DNA of 64,000 bases from Clostridia bacterium (lineage in GTDB: Bacteria > Bacillota > Clostridia > Lachnospirales > Lachnospiraceae), in NCBI GenBank assembly GCA_003249225.1, contig QKJQ01000019.1, positions 80,832 through 144,831 of the forward strand, written 5' to 3'. Numbering within the stretch: the stretch's first letter is position 1; every line of letters begins with the position of its first letter. The position numbers were made by a program, and so were the translations under genes. A model generated the notes under the pieces. It ran no database searches and was not told the origin of the DNA. It was given only the letters and a program-made list of their open reading frames with translations. Positions 1-9,928 of the stretch are shown one piece after another.

Positions 1-267
1 TGACGCAAGCCACTGGTCTATGACCGCATTTCCAAACCTGTCCGGCAAAGAGTCGGCAAGCAATCCCGGTACACCACGAAAAGCAGGGATTGCAAGTTCA
101 GGGAATTCGTATATTCTGTTTGAAAGCGGCATCATAAGGGGTGCTATCTCCACTCCCATGCGAACAAAATCCTTATCATATTCAAAGGATACATACCGTT
201 TTCCCTCTTCCAGATGAAAGTACCCCACGGTTGTTCCCCAAAGCATTACAGTCGCTGTGTCGTTCAT
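1..267 (-). CDS. hipA: HipA-type toxin kinase, N-terminal part, runs off the left edge
   Basis: Only the first 89 codons lie in the window, and the frame is open to base 1. The peptide has the HipA N-terminal subdomain signature: a WGTTVGYF strand near the start and an F-R-G-V-P-G-L-L-A-D-S-L-P-D-R-F-G motif around residues 73-83. HipA proteins are serine/threonine kinases that, in E. coli, phosphorylate glutamyl-tRNA synthetase and cause growth arrest; the kinase lobe is outside this window. The ATG overlaps the TGA of the upstream antitoxin gene as ATGA, so the pair is translationally coupled. The family call is firm for this fragment, but whether the full gene is intact cannot be seen. Confidence 0.85.
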   Translation of the reverse strand, partial: MNDTATVMLWGTTVGYFHLEEGKRYVSFEYDKDFVRMGVEIAPLMMPLSNRIYEFPELAIPAFRGVPGLLADSLPDRFGNAVIDQWLAS

Positions 268-614
268 TCCTTCTCATCTCCCCACAAGATATTCCTTTCG
301 AACTTTTCGGTTTCAGTTTTTCTAACTCGCTGTCTTTGTGGTAAAGTCGCCTTTTCTTTCAGGTAATAGGAAGGTCTTTTTAACGGATCCGGAATCAGCA
401 TATCAAGATTAGAATCAAGTCCCAGTGCAATCAGTATCTTTATCAGATTTCCAAACTGCACATCTTCCCCATTCTCCATCCTTGAAATGCTGCGAATGGC
501 AACACCGGAACGATCCGCCAATTCACTCTGTGATAACGGATAATCAACTCGGTAGGCTTTCAGTCTTGCGCCAATCTCAGCCAGTGCACTGTGAGAAGAT
601 AAATATTTATTCAT
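264..614 (-). CDS. hipB: HipB-type antitoxin, XRE-family DNA-binding protein
   Basis: A 116-residue helix-turn-helix protein. The HTH_3/XRE fold is visible in L-S-Q-S-E-L-A-D-R-S-G-V and the recognition helix I-R-S-I-S-R-M-E-N-G-E, about residues 28-48. The basic C-terminal tail ends at the hipA start. I chose the ATG at 614 because GAGGTGA lies just upstream; a longer in-frame reading to 659 would read through this ribosome binding site. HipB family members bind the toxin and repress their own operon as dimers. The perfect inverted repeat at 667-694 is the likely binding site. Confidence 0.85.
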   Translation of the reverse strand: MNKYLSSHSALAEIGARLKAYRVDYPLSQSELADRSGVAIRSISRMENGEDVQFGNLIKILIALGLDSNLDMLIPDPLKRPSYYLKEKATLPQRQRVRKTETEKFERNILWGDEKE

Positions 615-666
615 ACCTTCACCTCTTTTTACTAGTATTTGTTGAATCCAGTCTATCACATATCTT

Positions 667-694
667 TATAAAATGCAATATTACGCATTTTATA
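667..694. promoter_or_regulatory. Perfect inverted repeat, probable HipB operator
   Basis: Two 10-bp arms, TATAAAATGC and GCATTTTATA, are separated by 8 bp and lie about 53 bp before the hipB start. The E. coli HipB operator is TATCC-N8-GGATA, with the same 8-bp spacing, so an autoregulatory operator is the natural reading. A weak promoter (TTGCAT, 17 bp, TAGACT, at 650-678 on the minus strand) overlaps one arm. The rest of 615-922 contains only the terminator at 795-849 and no gene that I can support. Confidence 0.7.
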
Positions 695-794
695 TATTCT
701 TACATTGTCTAATATGCCATATATGACATGTATTCTATCCAGAGTATCTACTTTTGTTACGTCACACTGCTGAAGAATTCGAGATCTGCTTTAT

Positions 795-849
795 CAAAAA
801 AGCAACTTCTTTCATCAGATGTACTCTTTCCGATAAAAGAAATTGCTTT
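795..849 (-). terminator. Terminator of the glycan-utilisation operon
   Basis: On the minus strand a stem of about 17 bp with two mismatches (AAGCAATTTCTTTTATC pairing with GATGAAAGAAGTTGCTT) is followed by TTTTTT. It lies about 75 bp downstream of the GH35 stop codon and closes the operon. Confidence 0.65.
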
Positions 850-922
850 CTATTCAATGAGGAACTCCTCAATAATCCATAAACTTCTGCTTCAATGGTT
901 CTTACTTCATTGTGGCCTTGTT

Positions 923-3226
923 CTAAAATTGAATCGCTTTTTCATAGACCGGTACCAGGACCGCTTTCTCCAGTTCACCGACAGCAGATTCCATTCTTTC
1001 AAATCTGCCCGCCATTGTAGTCTCAGCCTCGATCACAACACCTTCTTTTCTGGGGGTAATGCAGATGGTCATCTTTTCCTTTGCTAGTTCTTCTGCGATA
1101 TCCTTGCAACCGATCTCCCATACACTTCCATTGTTGAATTGGTCTGAAATCATTCGGTTTCCAAGGAAAGCATGTCCGATATCTCCTTGGTAGGAAAGAC
1201 GAAGAAGTACTTCTTTCTTTCCTTCCATAAATTCTTTCGGGAACTGTATGGTATATCTGGTCGGTCCGACCTGCTCAATCACAAGATCGCTGCCTTCTTT
1301 TCCTTCCGTTCTGCTTTTTACCTCGCAGCCTTCAAAGATTCCTTCTTGTATCTTACATACGCCTACCTGTTCCTGTGTAGTAAGAAAATCAATTCCAGGA
1401 TAGCTCACAATTCTGCTGCCACCATCTTCTGACTGTACACGGATGCAGTCTTCTTCCCAGAGAACTGTCTGCTCTGACAGAACAAGATAGTCATTTCCTT
1501 TGAAGGAAACTTTTGATGCAATCCTGCTGTCGTTCTGGGTAAGTGTTAGGATCGTGACGTTGCCTTTCAAGCCTTCCACGGTAAATAAACTCGATCTGTC
1601 CTCCGGTGCACTGACCTTCCTGTCTTCAAATTCATAAACAGGCTGTAAGCCTTCCGGCATAAAGAATACATAGGTCGTGTGACCCTGATTTTTCAAAATG
1701 GTAAGCGGCTGCGTGGTTGCGGATACCAAAAGTACTCCCTCGAGGTCCAGATTGACCGGGAGGATCGCATTTTCACCGGATGCCAGCGATATGTCAAAGC
1801 TTATTTCTTTTTCTTTTACATGTAACAGGATCTGTTCGTGCTTCTTCTCATGCATTACGGCATGATCCTGAAAGTTATTCAGGAACAGGAATCCTCTTAT
1901 TATTGAATCTTTTGATGACTCAGGGTTATCAAATTCAGCCATTCTAAGGGAAAAACGAAGCGTATCAAGATCTGTCGGATCAATTGTTTCCGCACCTTTT
2001 GGCAATACCGTTTTCATCCTGCAGAGCGTGTCTGCAAAACTGTCCGTGAACATATGAAGTCTTCGCAGTCTCTGATAGGAAGGCCGAAGCTGTCCAAACT
2101 CACCGATTGCTGCCTGATAATCGTAAGAGACCTTCGATACCTGTCCTTCATTTAAGAAACCACCGGTCGATGTAAGCGGGTTCGTACCCCCCTTGAACAT
2201 ATAATAGCCAAGGAAATTGCAGCCGGATGCCAGCTTGATATTGGCCATGGCATCTACACTTTCAAAGGGAAGCTGGAAACGATACAAATAGGAACACATC
2301 ATACCGCCGCCCATTTCACAGCAAAAGTATGGTACCTGTTCCGGCTGGTATCTTGGTTCAAAGTTATAGGTCTCCGGAATTTCATTGTTATGATGGTCTC
2401 TGTAGATATATTCTTCGGTCGCTGGATGCGGCCCTTTGTGATTCGGGAAGATCCATGGACGATACGGGTAACCGCCCCATAACGGAAGCATATCATCGAT
2501 CGGTGCATACGCACCGCCCCAGGCGGTTGCTGTGTAGAATGGTGTAATGATACCCGCATTCACCGCAATCTCCTTGATTTTCTTCATGTAAGGCTCTTTT
2601 TCCGTACCAGCCGGAACCCATTCATTGGAGACACCGTTCGTCATTTCCCACGGTGCGCCGGCATGCATGAACTCATTGTCGATCTGTGTTCCGATAATCG
2701 GTCCGCCGTCTTTATAGTATAAACCTTTCATCTGCTCGCCATACTGGCCAAACAGCTTTGTTACGCACTGTAAAAATCCTTCGTTCAGGCTTCTTACTTC
2801 AAAGGGCTTTCCATACATCCAATCCGGGAAGCCACCGTTTCTTACTTCCCCATGGGCAAATGGTCCGATCCGCACAATGACGTAAAGGCCAAGGGAACCG
2901 CAGATTTCAATGAACTTTCGAAGATTTCTTCTGCCGTCGAACCGGTACGTTCCTTCTGTTTCTTCGTGGTGATTCCAGAACAGATACGTTGATATGATAT
3001 TAATGCCGGCCTGTTTCATCTTGATCAATTCATCCCGCCAGTCGGCAGCCTTTACCCTGGAGTAATGACATTCACCGCTGACCGGATAAAATGGTTTGTG
3101 GTTCTTCTCCATATAGTAATTTGTAAAAGAGAGATATTCATTCTGCGGATTCGTTCCTGAGAATTTTTCCGGTAATGCTGTAATGTTCTTATTTTTAAAA
3201 CTGGTCAAATCAACTTCGTACTTCAC
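923..3226 (-). CDS. Glycoside hydrolase family 35 protein, probable beta-galactosidase
   Basis: A 767-residue protein with an N-terminal GH35 TIM barrel. Recognisable elements are F-Y-P-V-S-G-E-C-H-Y-S-R near residue 47, the acid/base motif G-G-P-I-I-G-T-Q-I-D-N-E with E185, and a probable nucleophile E304 in F-C-C-E-M-G-G-G. GH35 enzymes release terminal beta-galactose by a retaining mechanism. There is no signal peptide, so it should act in the cytoplasm on imported oligosaccharides. The start is GTG with GAGGAG seven bases upstream. It is the last gene of the operon, 173 bp after the GH2 gene. The barrel is followed by beta-rich C-terminal domains that I cannot assign. Confidence 0.85.
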   Translation of the reverse strand: MKYEVDLTSFKNKNITALPEKFSGTNPQNEYLSFTNYYMEKNHKPFYPVSGECHYSRVKAADWRDELIKMKQAGINIISTYLFWNHHEETEGTYRFDGRRNLRKFIEICGSLGLYVIVRIGPFAHGEVRNGGFPDWMYGKPFEVRSLNEGFLQCVTKLFGQYGEQMKGLYYKDGGPIIGTQIDNEFMHAGAPWEMTNGVSNEWVPAGTEKEPYMKKIKEIAVNAGIITPFYTATAWGGAYAPIDDMLPLWGGYPYRPWIFPNHKGPHPATEEYIYRDHHNNEIPETYNFEPRYQPEQVPYFCCEMGGGMMCSYLYRFQLPFESVDAMANIKLASGCNFLGYYMFKGGTNPLTSTGGFLNEGQVSKVSYDYQAAIGEFGQLRPSYQRLRRLHMFTDSFADTLCRMKTVLPKGAETIDPTDLDTLRFSLRMAEFDNPESSKDSIIRGFLFLNNFQDHAVMHEKKHEQILLHVKEKEISFDISLASGENAILPVNLDLEGVLLVSATTQPLTILKNQGHTTYVFFMPEGLQPVYEFEDRKVSAPEDRSSLFTVEGLKGNVTILTLTQNDSRIASKVSFKGNDYLVLSEQTVLWEEDCIRVQSEDGGSRIVSYPGIDFLTTQEQVGVCKIQEGIFEGCEVKSRTEGKEGSDLVIEQVGPTRYTIQFPKEFMEGKKEVLLRLSYQGDIGHAFLGNRMISDQFNNGSVWEIGCKDIAEELAKEKMTICITPRKEGVVIEAETTMAGRFERMESAVGELEKAVLVPVYEKAIQF

Positions 3227-3399
3227 TGTATTCTCCTCGCTCTATTCAAAATATTTCATTTTCTGTCATGTAATCAGGTCAATGCAATACCGGATATTGC
3301 AATGTTCCAGGATCTGTGAAGCCCTCCGGTACTGGATTTTCTGCTTCATTATACTGAAAAATATTTCAATAAGCAAGTAATTAAATTTTCGTCCATACC

Positions 3400-6300
3400 T
3401 TATCGTTCTGCATCCAGCCTCATCATTACTTTATTCTCATAACCTGCTGCTATCCTAATAGGCGGTTTGCAGTAATTCCCCCAGGATATCTGCGGATAAT
3501 TCCATGCATTGTTAATGATCATAGCCACTTCATCCTGATACTGTCCGGATAGAATGCAGAAGTAATCAATAACAATGTAGCTGTCTTTTGCTTCCGGCGA
3601 TTTTTCTCCGGTCGGGCAGATCCGTATCGTATGCTCGCCTTCTGACAGGTCCGTTATAGAAAAGATCGGTATCTGATACTTTTTGTCCGTACCGGATGCA
3701 CTTCCCGGGAATTCAACGCCGTTAACTTTCTGGTTAACCTTGTTATCGATCAGCTTACCGTCAATGCTGACACTGGCATATCCATAGATCGTATCGACTG
3801 ATCCATACCAGATGATACCTGTGCCGGTAAAGCTAAGCTCCAGAAAACTTTCAGGGTCTTTTGACCAGACTTCATGCAGAGACCGGCTGCCGGTCAGGTC
3901 TGTCTGTGTGACCCATGTTCCCTGATATTTTATTCTGTTATCCTGCGAATATACAAGGGAATCCGGGTGCAGCACAGTCTCCATTCTGACTGCGTGGCTG
4001 CCATCCGACAATGCCGTTAGGCATCCCATATTCTCTCCGCCGGCAGTCGCCTCCCGGATGAATTCTTTTGAACTCCGAAAATCATTGCTCCCAAGCTTGT
4101 TTACTGCATAAGGACCAAACAATGCATAACTTTTTGCTTCTTCTGCCCAGCTTACCACCGGAAGTTCAAATGCTGAAAGATCTTTACCCGGATTCTTTTG
4201 TGCAATTCCTTTTCGTCTTGCAATATGATCGTCTGGATAGACCGACCACAATCCATCCTTCTCCCATGACAGCCAGTTTGTATTTCCATTCATCGTATAA
4301 GCAACACCCAGTTCGTCAATCCCACCGCAGTCAACGCCGACACGCAGCTTAATTTCTCTTGGCATGGTAACATACAGCCGTTCAATCCTGTAAGCAGTCT
4401 CAATCAGTCCACTGCTGTCAATCTTGAGCGTAAATCTCACATCCATTGTACCTTCGTAACTTCCTTCAATCTGAACTACCGCCAGACTGACCCCCTGTGT
4501 GTAGAAAAAAGCAGATAACTTCCACGTACCAAGTTTTAGGTAAGGCACATTAAGTACCGGCCCGTTCGTGATAACTGGTTTTCCGTCTATGCTTCCCTTT
4601 ACAATCATACCGGATTTCTTTGAAAATGTGATAGCTATATGCTGGGATGTAAGCAGCACACTCTCTTTATCTTCCCGAATCTGAATTTCTCCCTGGTTTG
4701 AAAATTCAGGAAGCTTTTTAGCAAAAGGACTTTTGTAAAGATCATCGTATAAACTGTTCTTTGATGCCGTTTCGAGCTTCTCTTTCTTCTCAGGAAAAGA
4801 AACCTCTGTCAAAAGCGGCAGTTCATATTCATCGACCTGAATACCTCTTGCATCAACAAACTTTAGTTTCATTGTTCTTCCATTACTCTCTGAGCCATTC
4901 CTTTCCATTATTGCTGTTCTTTGCAGATGGTGTGCCTGTTCCTTTGTAAGTGTTATGTTCCATTCCCTGGTTTCAAATGGTTTCAGGTCAGGACCGCTCA
5001 GTGTTCCGGACATAGTATCGCACTCCCATGTAAGGCGAACCTCCGAAAGATTCGTATGACAGAAGCGATTCTCGATCTGCAGGGTAAAAAAAGCCGTGTC
5101 TTCTTTGTTTTTTTCATTAAATGTATCATTATTTCTGCCTTCATCCGACGTACTTTTCTGTTCCTTTGATTTCTTTACTTCATCTATGCTGCCACAAAGT
5201 ACTGCTTCCCTGTTCCATAGTTTGATTGGGGAATAAGCTTTTCTTGTAAGATAGTGTTCCGGTTTTTTTCTCCGATAAACATCTATGATTCCCCATTCCA
5301 GTGCCGTATCCTGACCATTTACCACATTTACCTCGTCTATGCCTGCCCATATGGCACCGCCAAGCGCACCTTTCGTATTCCAGATCTTATCCCAGAATAA
5401 CCTGATGCTTTCTCCCCAGAAGTTCCGGACATTCGGATCCCGTCTGTGCTCCGTTCTGTTATAACAGGGAATATGCGCATATTCGTCATGCAGAACAGGG
5501 AGTTCATATCCAAAGGCTCCGCCAACACTGACATTATCACAGAGCTTTGCCAGGTCCTCTTCCAGATTGGAGTAGTGTATGCTCCACACATCGATTGGTT
5601 CGTGCTCTTCCCGCATGGTCATCGGGTAGCTGAACTTTGTCAGCCTGCTCGGATCTGTTTTGTGTACATAGTGGTTCAGGAGGTCAAAGTTGTAACCCCC
5701 AAAGGATTCGTTGCACAATGACCAGATCAGTATGCTTGGATGGCTCATATCTCTCGCCGCGGTCTCTGCAAAATTCGAAAGATACCGGTCTGTCTGCTCC
5801 GGGTCTCTCTGGGTATAGTCTAACGACCTTGCAATAAAAGCCAGACCCATCTCAAGTTCCACATAGATCCCATACTTATCGCACAAATCAAGAAAGTATT
5901 CACTGCAGGGGTAGTGGGAGGTACGAATGTAATTACAGTTCGCTTCCAGGAATAGTGAGACGTCCTGCTCGATGTCTGCCTTCGTTATGCACCGTCCGCC
6001 TTTCATTGATATCTCGTGGCGGCAAGACCCACGCAGCTTGATCTCATCTCCATTTACAAAGACCTGATTCTTCCTTCGTTCAATCTGCCGGAAACCAAAG
6101 GTGCGCATGACGGTCTCAAGCAACGCTCCATTATCATAGATCTGTGCCGTAAGTGTATAGAGATTCGGATGTTCCGAATCCCATTTTGCCGGAGCTGGCA
6201 CCGGAATTTTTATTGTTTCTGTTTCTCTGTCCTTTTGGAAAATGAGCCGCTCCGGGAAAACAAAACGTTCCCCTCTGTCTGAAGTAAGTACAAAGTCTGC

Positions 6301-6891
6301 GTAAATGCTGTTATCAGCTTGTTCGATTCCTTCCACTGACATCATGACTTCCATAAGCGCATCCGTATAGGCAGTGTCCGTAAATGTTGTTCTGACATGC
6401 AGGCTCGTTGCATGAACCTTTGGTACGAAAAACAATTTGACGCTGTGAAGGATTCCCCCAAAGGAAAAGGAACACACTTTATCCACACCGGGGTAAAGCT
6501 CCACGGTCAGAACGAATGATTTCTTCCCCTTAAGGTACGCTGTAATGTTGCTGTTAAAGGTCAGAAACGAGTTCCAATGCTCCATCACGAAGCTGTCATC
6601 AACATAAATCCTGGTATATCCATTAATTCCTTCAAAACGCAGAATCTTGTCAAAATTCTCTGCGCCCTGAGGCAGTTCAACGGTTTTAGTCAGAACAAAA
6701 CAAGTCTTCTTGTATCCCTTTGTCACTGAGATATCAAAAGGCACCGTTACTTCTTCCTCCGGTTCACTTGTGTTCTTATTTCGAAGGTTCCAGATACCGT
6801 CGAGCAACATAGTCTGCGGCGGAATGATCTGAGACAGTATGGGTTCCGGTACCAACTGCGTCCATTGCGGTTCATTTGCTTGTATTTTCAT
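3400..6891 (-). CDS. Glycoside hydrolase family 2 protein, probable beta-galactosidase, large form
   Basis: A 1163-residue GH2 enzyme: N-terminal sugar-binding sandwich (LLDGIWNLR near residue 30), immunoglobulin-like domain, then a TIM barrel. Both catalytic glutamates are present: acid/base E395 in W-S-L-C-N-E-S and nucleophile E470 in V-L-H-D-E-Y-A-H. A C-terminal beta-sandwich with F-T-G-T-G-I-I-W-Y-G looks like a carbohydrate-binding module. No signal peptide, so cytoplasmic. I chose the ATG at 6891, which has GGAGAG five bases upstream. A TTG at 6981 is in frame and would overlap the upstream gene by 20 bp, but has no well-placed Shine-Dalgarno. The neighbouring upstream gene is a diverged paralogue. 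Exact sugar specificity (galactosidase, glucuronidase or other) is not settled by sequence alone. Confidence 0.85.
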   Translation of the reverse strand: MKIQANEPQWTQLVPEPILSQIIPPQTMLLDGIWNLRNKNTSEPEEEVTVPFDISVTKGYKKTCFVLTKTVELPQGAENFDKILRFEGINGYTRIYVDDSFVMEHWNSFLTFNSNITAYLKGKKSFVLTVELYPGVDKVCSFSFGGILHSVKLFFVPKVHATSLHVRTTFTDTAYTDALMEVMMSVEGIEQADNSIYADFVLTSDRGERFVFPERLIFQKDRETETIKIPVPAPAKWDSEHPNLYTLTAQIYDNGALLETVMRTFGFRQIERRKNQVFVNGDEIKLRGSCRHEISMKGGRCITKADIEQDVSLFLEANCNYIRTSHYPCSEYFLDLCDKYGIYVELEMGLAFIARSLDYTQRDPEQTDRYLSNFAETAARDMSHPSILIWSLCNESFGGYNFDLLNHYVHKTDPSRLTKFSYPMTMREEHEPIDVWSIHYSNLEEDLAKLCDNVSVGGAFGYELPVLHDEYAHIPCYNRTEHRRDPNVRNFWGESIRLFWDKIWNTKGALGGAIWAGIDEVNVVNGQDTALEWGIIDVYRRKKPEHYLTRKAYSPIKLWNREAVLCGSIDEVKKSKEQKSTSDEGRNNDTFNEKNKEDTAFFTLQIENRFCHTNLSEVRLTWECDTMSGTLSGPDLKPFETREWNITLTKEQAHHLQRTAIMERNGSESNGRTMKLKFVDARGIQVDEYELPLLTEVSFPEKKEKLETASKNSLYDDLYKSPFAKKLPEFSNQGEIQIREDKESVLLTSQHIAITFSKKSGMIVKGSIDGKPVITNGPVLNVPYLKLGTWKLSAFFYTQGVSLAVVQIEGSYEGTMDVRFTLKIDSSGLIETAYRIERLYVTMPREIKLRVGVDCGGIDELGVAYTMNGNTNWLSWEKDGLWSVYPDDHIARRKGIAQKNPGKDLSAFELPVVSWAEEAKSYALFGPYAVNKLGSNDFRSSKEFIREATAGGENMGCLTALSDGSHAVRMETVLHPDSLVYSQDNRIKYQGTWVTQTDLTGSRSLHEVWSKDPESFLELSFTGTGIIWYGSVDTIYGYASVSIDGKLIDNKVNQKVNGVEFPGSASGTDKKYQIPIFSITDLSEGEHTIRICPTGEKSPEAKDSYIVIDYFCILSGQYQDEVAMIINNAWNYPQISWGNYCKPPIRIAAGYENKVMMRLDAER

Positions 6892-6961
6892 TGCTTCTCT
6901 CCATTCCTGTGTGGTAGAAGGAATATTCCTTCTCGTTATTCTTACCTCTGTCAAATCGGAA

Positions 6962-9928
6962 TCATTTGGCTTGTTTTTCAATCAAAAGATCGATCTGCCC
7001 CTTGCTTCCTGTCTCAAAAAGGATTGGCTCTTTTCTATAATTACCATACACCATGCGGTTATACTGAAAGTCCTGCAAAAGCAGCAACTGAACGCTCATA
7101 GTATCCTCCTGATCAAGAATTACAAATTCGTCGAGTGAAACATAGCATTCCTGTGCCCGATTCTGCTTTTCACCCATGACCTCGATTCTTATGGTATGTT
7201 CTGTCTTTTTCAGATTGTCTGCCGCAAAAATTAGTGTTCTGTAGCGTTTTTCATAACCTCGGCTCATTCCTGAGAGCTCGGCTCTGGAAGGATATTGATC
7301 GATCCCTTCTGCCACGATTTTATCATCAAGATAAACTCTGCTTTTTCCATATATCATATCAGAAGGCCCATAAATGCAGATTCCCGTACCTGTAAACTTT
7401 ACTTCAGCACTCGCTCCTGCCTCCCTGCTAAGTGTCTCTGTCCCTTTGTAATTACCACAGGCATCGTTCATCTCAAACCAGGTTCCGTGATAAACAATTC
7501 TGTCATCACGATCATCTATGCAGGCTTCTGCTTTCGGAATAATCATCGGTCTGGCGGCAAAGGTACTGGTGCTGCAAGTCGCTGTAATCTGTGTGTCAAA
7601 GGAAGCTATTTTATAAAAGGAACAGTCAAAACGCAGCGCCCTGAAATCATTGCAGCCTTTCCAGCCAAGATCATAAGGACCATACAGCACCGGTTCAACA
7701 GAGCTTCCGCTAAAATCAGCATTCGTACAGGACCTTTTCGCGCTTCCCTTTGGTCTTCCGATATGGTCCGCCGGATAATCCTGAAATCTTGTCTTTCTTT
7801 CCCATGCCACCTCCTCGAAGGCTCCCGGCAGCTGGTATGATACACCGAATTCATCAACACCTCCCGGCGTAACCCCGATGTTTATCTTTACCCGGTGCGG
7901 CATAGGCTGATGTAAATCAAGAATTTCGTATTCTGTATGAAGTTTTCCACCCTGAAAGATATCAATTGTATAACAAACTTTCACGATGGTCCCATACCAT
8001 CCGGTAAGCAACACCCTGACGTTACAATCCATTTTGAATATCTCAATGGAGGCGTCCTGCCAGTCCCCAAGCGTAAGCCCGGTTGTTATGAGCATTGGTC
8101 CTTTCTCGATAATTGTTTCATCCCCCCAGAATGCATGAAGGAGATAACCATTTCCTTTATCAAATGTGTAGGTGATATCGCCATCCTTAACGGAATAGAT
8201 ATCCTCTGCCAAAGATAGTTCTAGCTCTTTTGCTTTACCATGTTCCACAATACTTTGCTCACTCTTATCCATTGCTATTATTGCCTGTGTGTCATCAAAA
8301 GCTTTTTTCATATGATAGAATTCCGGTTTTTCATATCCTTCCGGTGTCAGTAATCCGGTCTCTCTTTCATACATAATTGCCGGAAGCTGTTCTTCTTCCG
8401 TTGCAAAAATCTCGTCATACAAAGATTCAATCGAGCCTCCGACACAACCCTTTGTGGCTCTTATCTTCTCATGAAAACGATATATACTTTCACCCCAGAA
8501 TTCATGAATTGCAGGATCTCTTTTTCTTTCATCCCTGCAGTCAGCCGGAATCCTTGCGTAGGCATCAAAGATGACCGGCATTGTCTCTTCGGGAGCAAAC
8601 CCTACCTGATATCCGATTTCATTGTCGGAACCCGGAGTATGGAAGATGATGAACTGGTCATAATGTCCTGCAAAATCCAGCCGTACATCCGGATGATAAA
8701 GTGACCAGAGATCCGGTCTGATTTCTTCCTCCGGGATACTCATCGGGTAACTGAAATTCAATAACCTTGAAGGATCGTACTCCCGGCAATACGTATACAT
8801 AGCTTTCATATTCGAACCAAAGGTGCTTTCACTTCCCAGGCTCCAGATTAGGATTGATGGGTGATTCTTATCCCTCTGGAGCATTTCTTTAAATTGATTT
8901 AGATAACACCCTCTGTACTCAGGTGCGTTCTGTGTTGATGCCATAGCTGTATTGATCTGATCCACACAGTGAACAGATGCCTGTTCCTGCACATAAAACC
9001 CAAGTTCATCGCATAAAGACAGCAGCTGTGTGGAAGCCGGGTAGTACATTACACGCAGATAATTAACATTTGCTTCTTTTAATCGAAGCAGATCCTTTGT
9101 AAGCTTTTCAAAGCTCCCTTTCCCATGAGGCTCTTTGATACAGACACCTTTTAGCTTTACCGGAATGTCGTTTATGCATAGTTCCTGTTCTTTTACAGCC
9201 ACGGTTCGGATTCCAAAAAGAACGACTGCCGTTTCCTGACAGGAACCATGATCGAACCAGTCAAGCTGTACTTTATAGAGATCCGGATGGCTGGCACTCC
9301 AAAGATCCGGATTCGTAATCTTCATCCTCATCTCTAATGTAGCTTCGGCTACTTTTTCGATTTTCTCAGCCACAATGCGGTTGTCCTTATCAAATATCTT
9401 ACAGCCGCAGGCGGTTTTATGTACCGCAAAGGCAGGATCATTAAAACTTCTTCCCTGAACCTTTATATGTACCGTTGCTTCTTCCTTTTGTATAGATGTA
9501 GCTATAGCTACATCCTTGATGTGATTCTCCGGCAGACAAAGCAACGTTATTTTCCCATGGATTCCTATAATTTCATACGGATTCATGCTCGTCCGGTCTT
9601 CCATTAGCGTAAGAACAAGTTTATTATCGCTCCCTGTTTTGACAAAGGCTGTTATCTCCATATCCCAGGTCGTATAACCACCATAATGCTGTCCCACGTA
9701 ATTGTCATTGATTTCCACTCTGGTAATGCACCCGGTCTGATCGAAACGAAGATAGATGCACTTATCTCTCCATTCCTTTGGAACGGATAACATGGTCTTT
9801 AGTCTTGCTGTCCCCTTCTTTGTTACTTCCAGCATATCACTGCTTAATTCAAGTTCCTGCTTAACACATTCTGTCGTCTCCTGAAAATCAACAACCGGCA
9901 GATATGCCTTACCTTCCTCTGCTTTCAT
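6962..9928 (-). CDS. GH2-like protein with substituted catalytic residues, probable pseudoenzyme or altered enzyme
   Basis: A 988-residue paralogue of the next gene with the same domain order and shared landmarks: NHPSILIWSL, D-P-S-R-L-L-N-F-S-Y-P-M, R-D-P-A-I-H-E-F-W-G-E-S-I, and the C-terminal F-T-G-T-G-I-C-I-Y-G module. The asparagine before the acid/base is serine (S366-E367 in L-G-S-E-S), and the nucleophile position reads F-D-A-Y-A, so alanine A456 stands where the paralogue has glutamate. Classical retaining hydrolysis is therefore unlikely. It may bind substrate, act with the active paralogue, or use another mechanism. The start ATG at 9928 follows AGGAGA supplied by the upstream repeat element; a longer frame to 9997 is merely that element being open. 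Confidence 0.8.
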   Translation of the reverse strand: MKAEEGKAYLPVVDFQETTECVKQELELSSDMLEVTKKGTARLKTMLSVPKEWRDKCIYLRFDQTGCITRVEINDNYVGQHYGGYTTWDMEITAFVKTGSDNKLVLTLMEDRTSMNPYEIIGIHGKITLLCLPENHIKDVAIATSIQKEEATVHIKVQGRSFNDPAFAVHKTACGCKIFDKDNRIVAEKIEKVAEATLEMRMKITNPDLWSASHPDLYKVQLDWFDHGSCQETAVVLFGIRTVAVKEQELCINDIPVKLKGVCIKEPHGKGSFEKLTKDLLRLKEANVNYLRVMYYPASTQLLSLCDELGFYVQEQASVHCVDQINTAMASTQNAPEYRGCYLNQFKEMLQRDKNHPSILIWSLGSESTFGSNMKAMYTYCREYDPSRLLNFSYPMSIPEEEIRPDLWSLYHPDVRLDFAGHYDQFIIFHTPGSDNEIGYQVGFAPEETMPVIFDAYARIPADCRDERKRDPAIHEFWGESIYRFHEKIRATKGCVGGSIESLYDEIFATEEEQLPAIMYERETGLLTPEGYEKPEFYHMKKAFDDTQAIIAMDKSEQSIVEHGKAKELELSLAEDIYSVKDGDITYTFDKGNGYLLHAFWGDETIIEKGPMLITTGLTLGDWQDASIEIFKMDCNVRVLLTGWYGTIVKVCYTIDIFQGGKLHTEYEILDLHQPMPHRVKINIGVTPGGVDEFGVSYQLPGAFEEVAWERKTRFQDYPADHIGRPKGSAKRSCTNADFSGSSVEPVLYGPYDLGWKGCNDFRALRFDCSFYKIASFDTQITATCSTSTFAARPMIIPKAEACIDDRDDRIVYHGTWFEMNDACGNYKGTETLSREAGASAEVKFTGTGICIYGPSDMIYGKSRVYLDDKIVAEGIDQYPSRAELSGMSRGYEKRYRTLIFAADNLKKTEHTIRIEVMGEKQNRAQECYVSLDEFVILDQEDTMSVQLLLLQDFQYNRMVYGNYRKEPILFETGSKGQIDLLIEKQAK

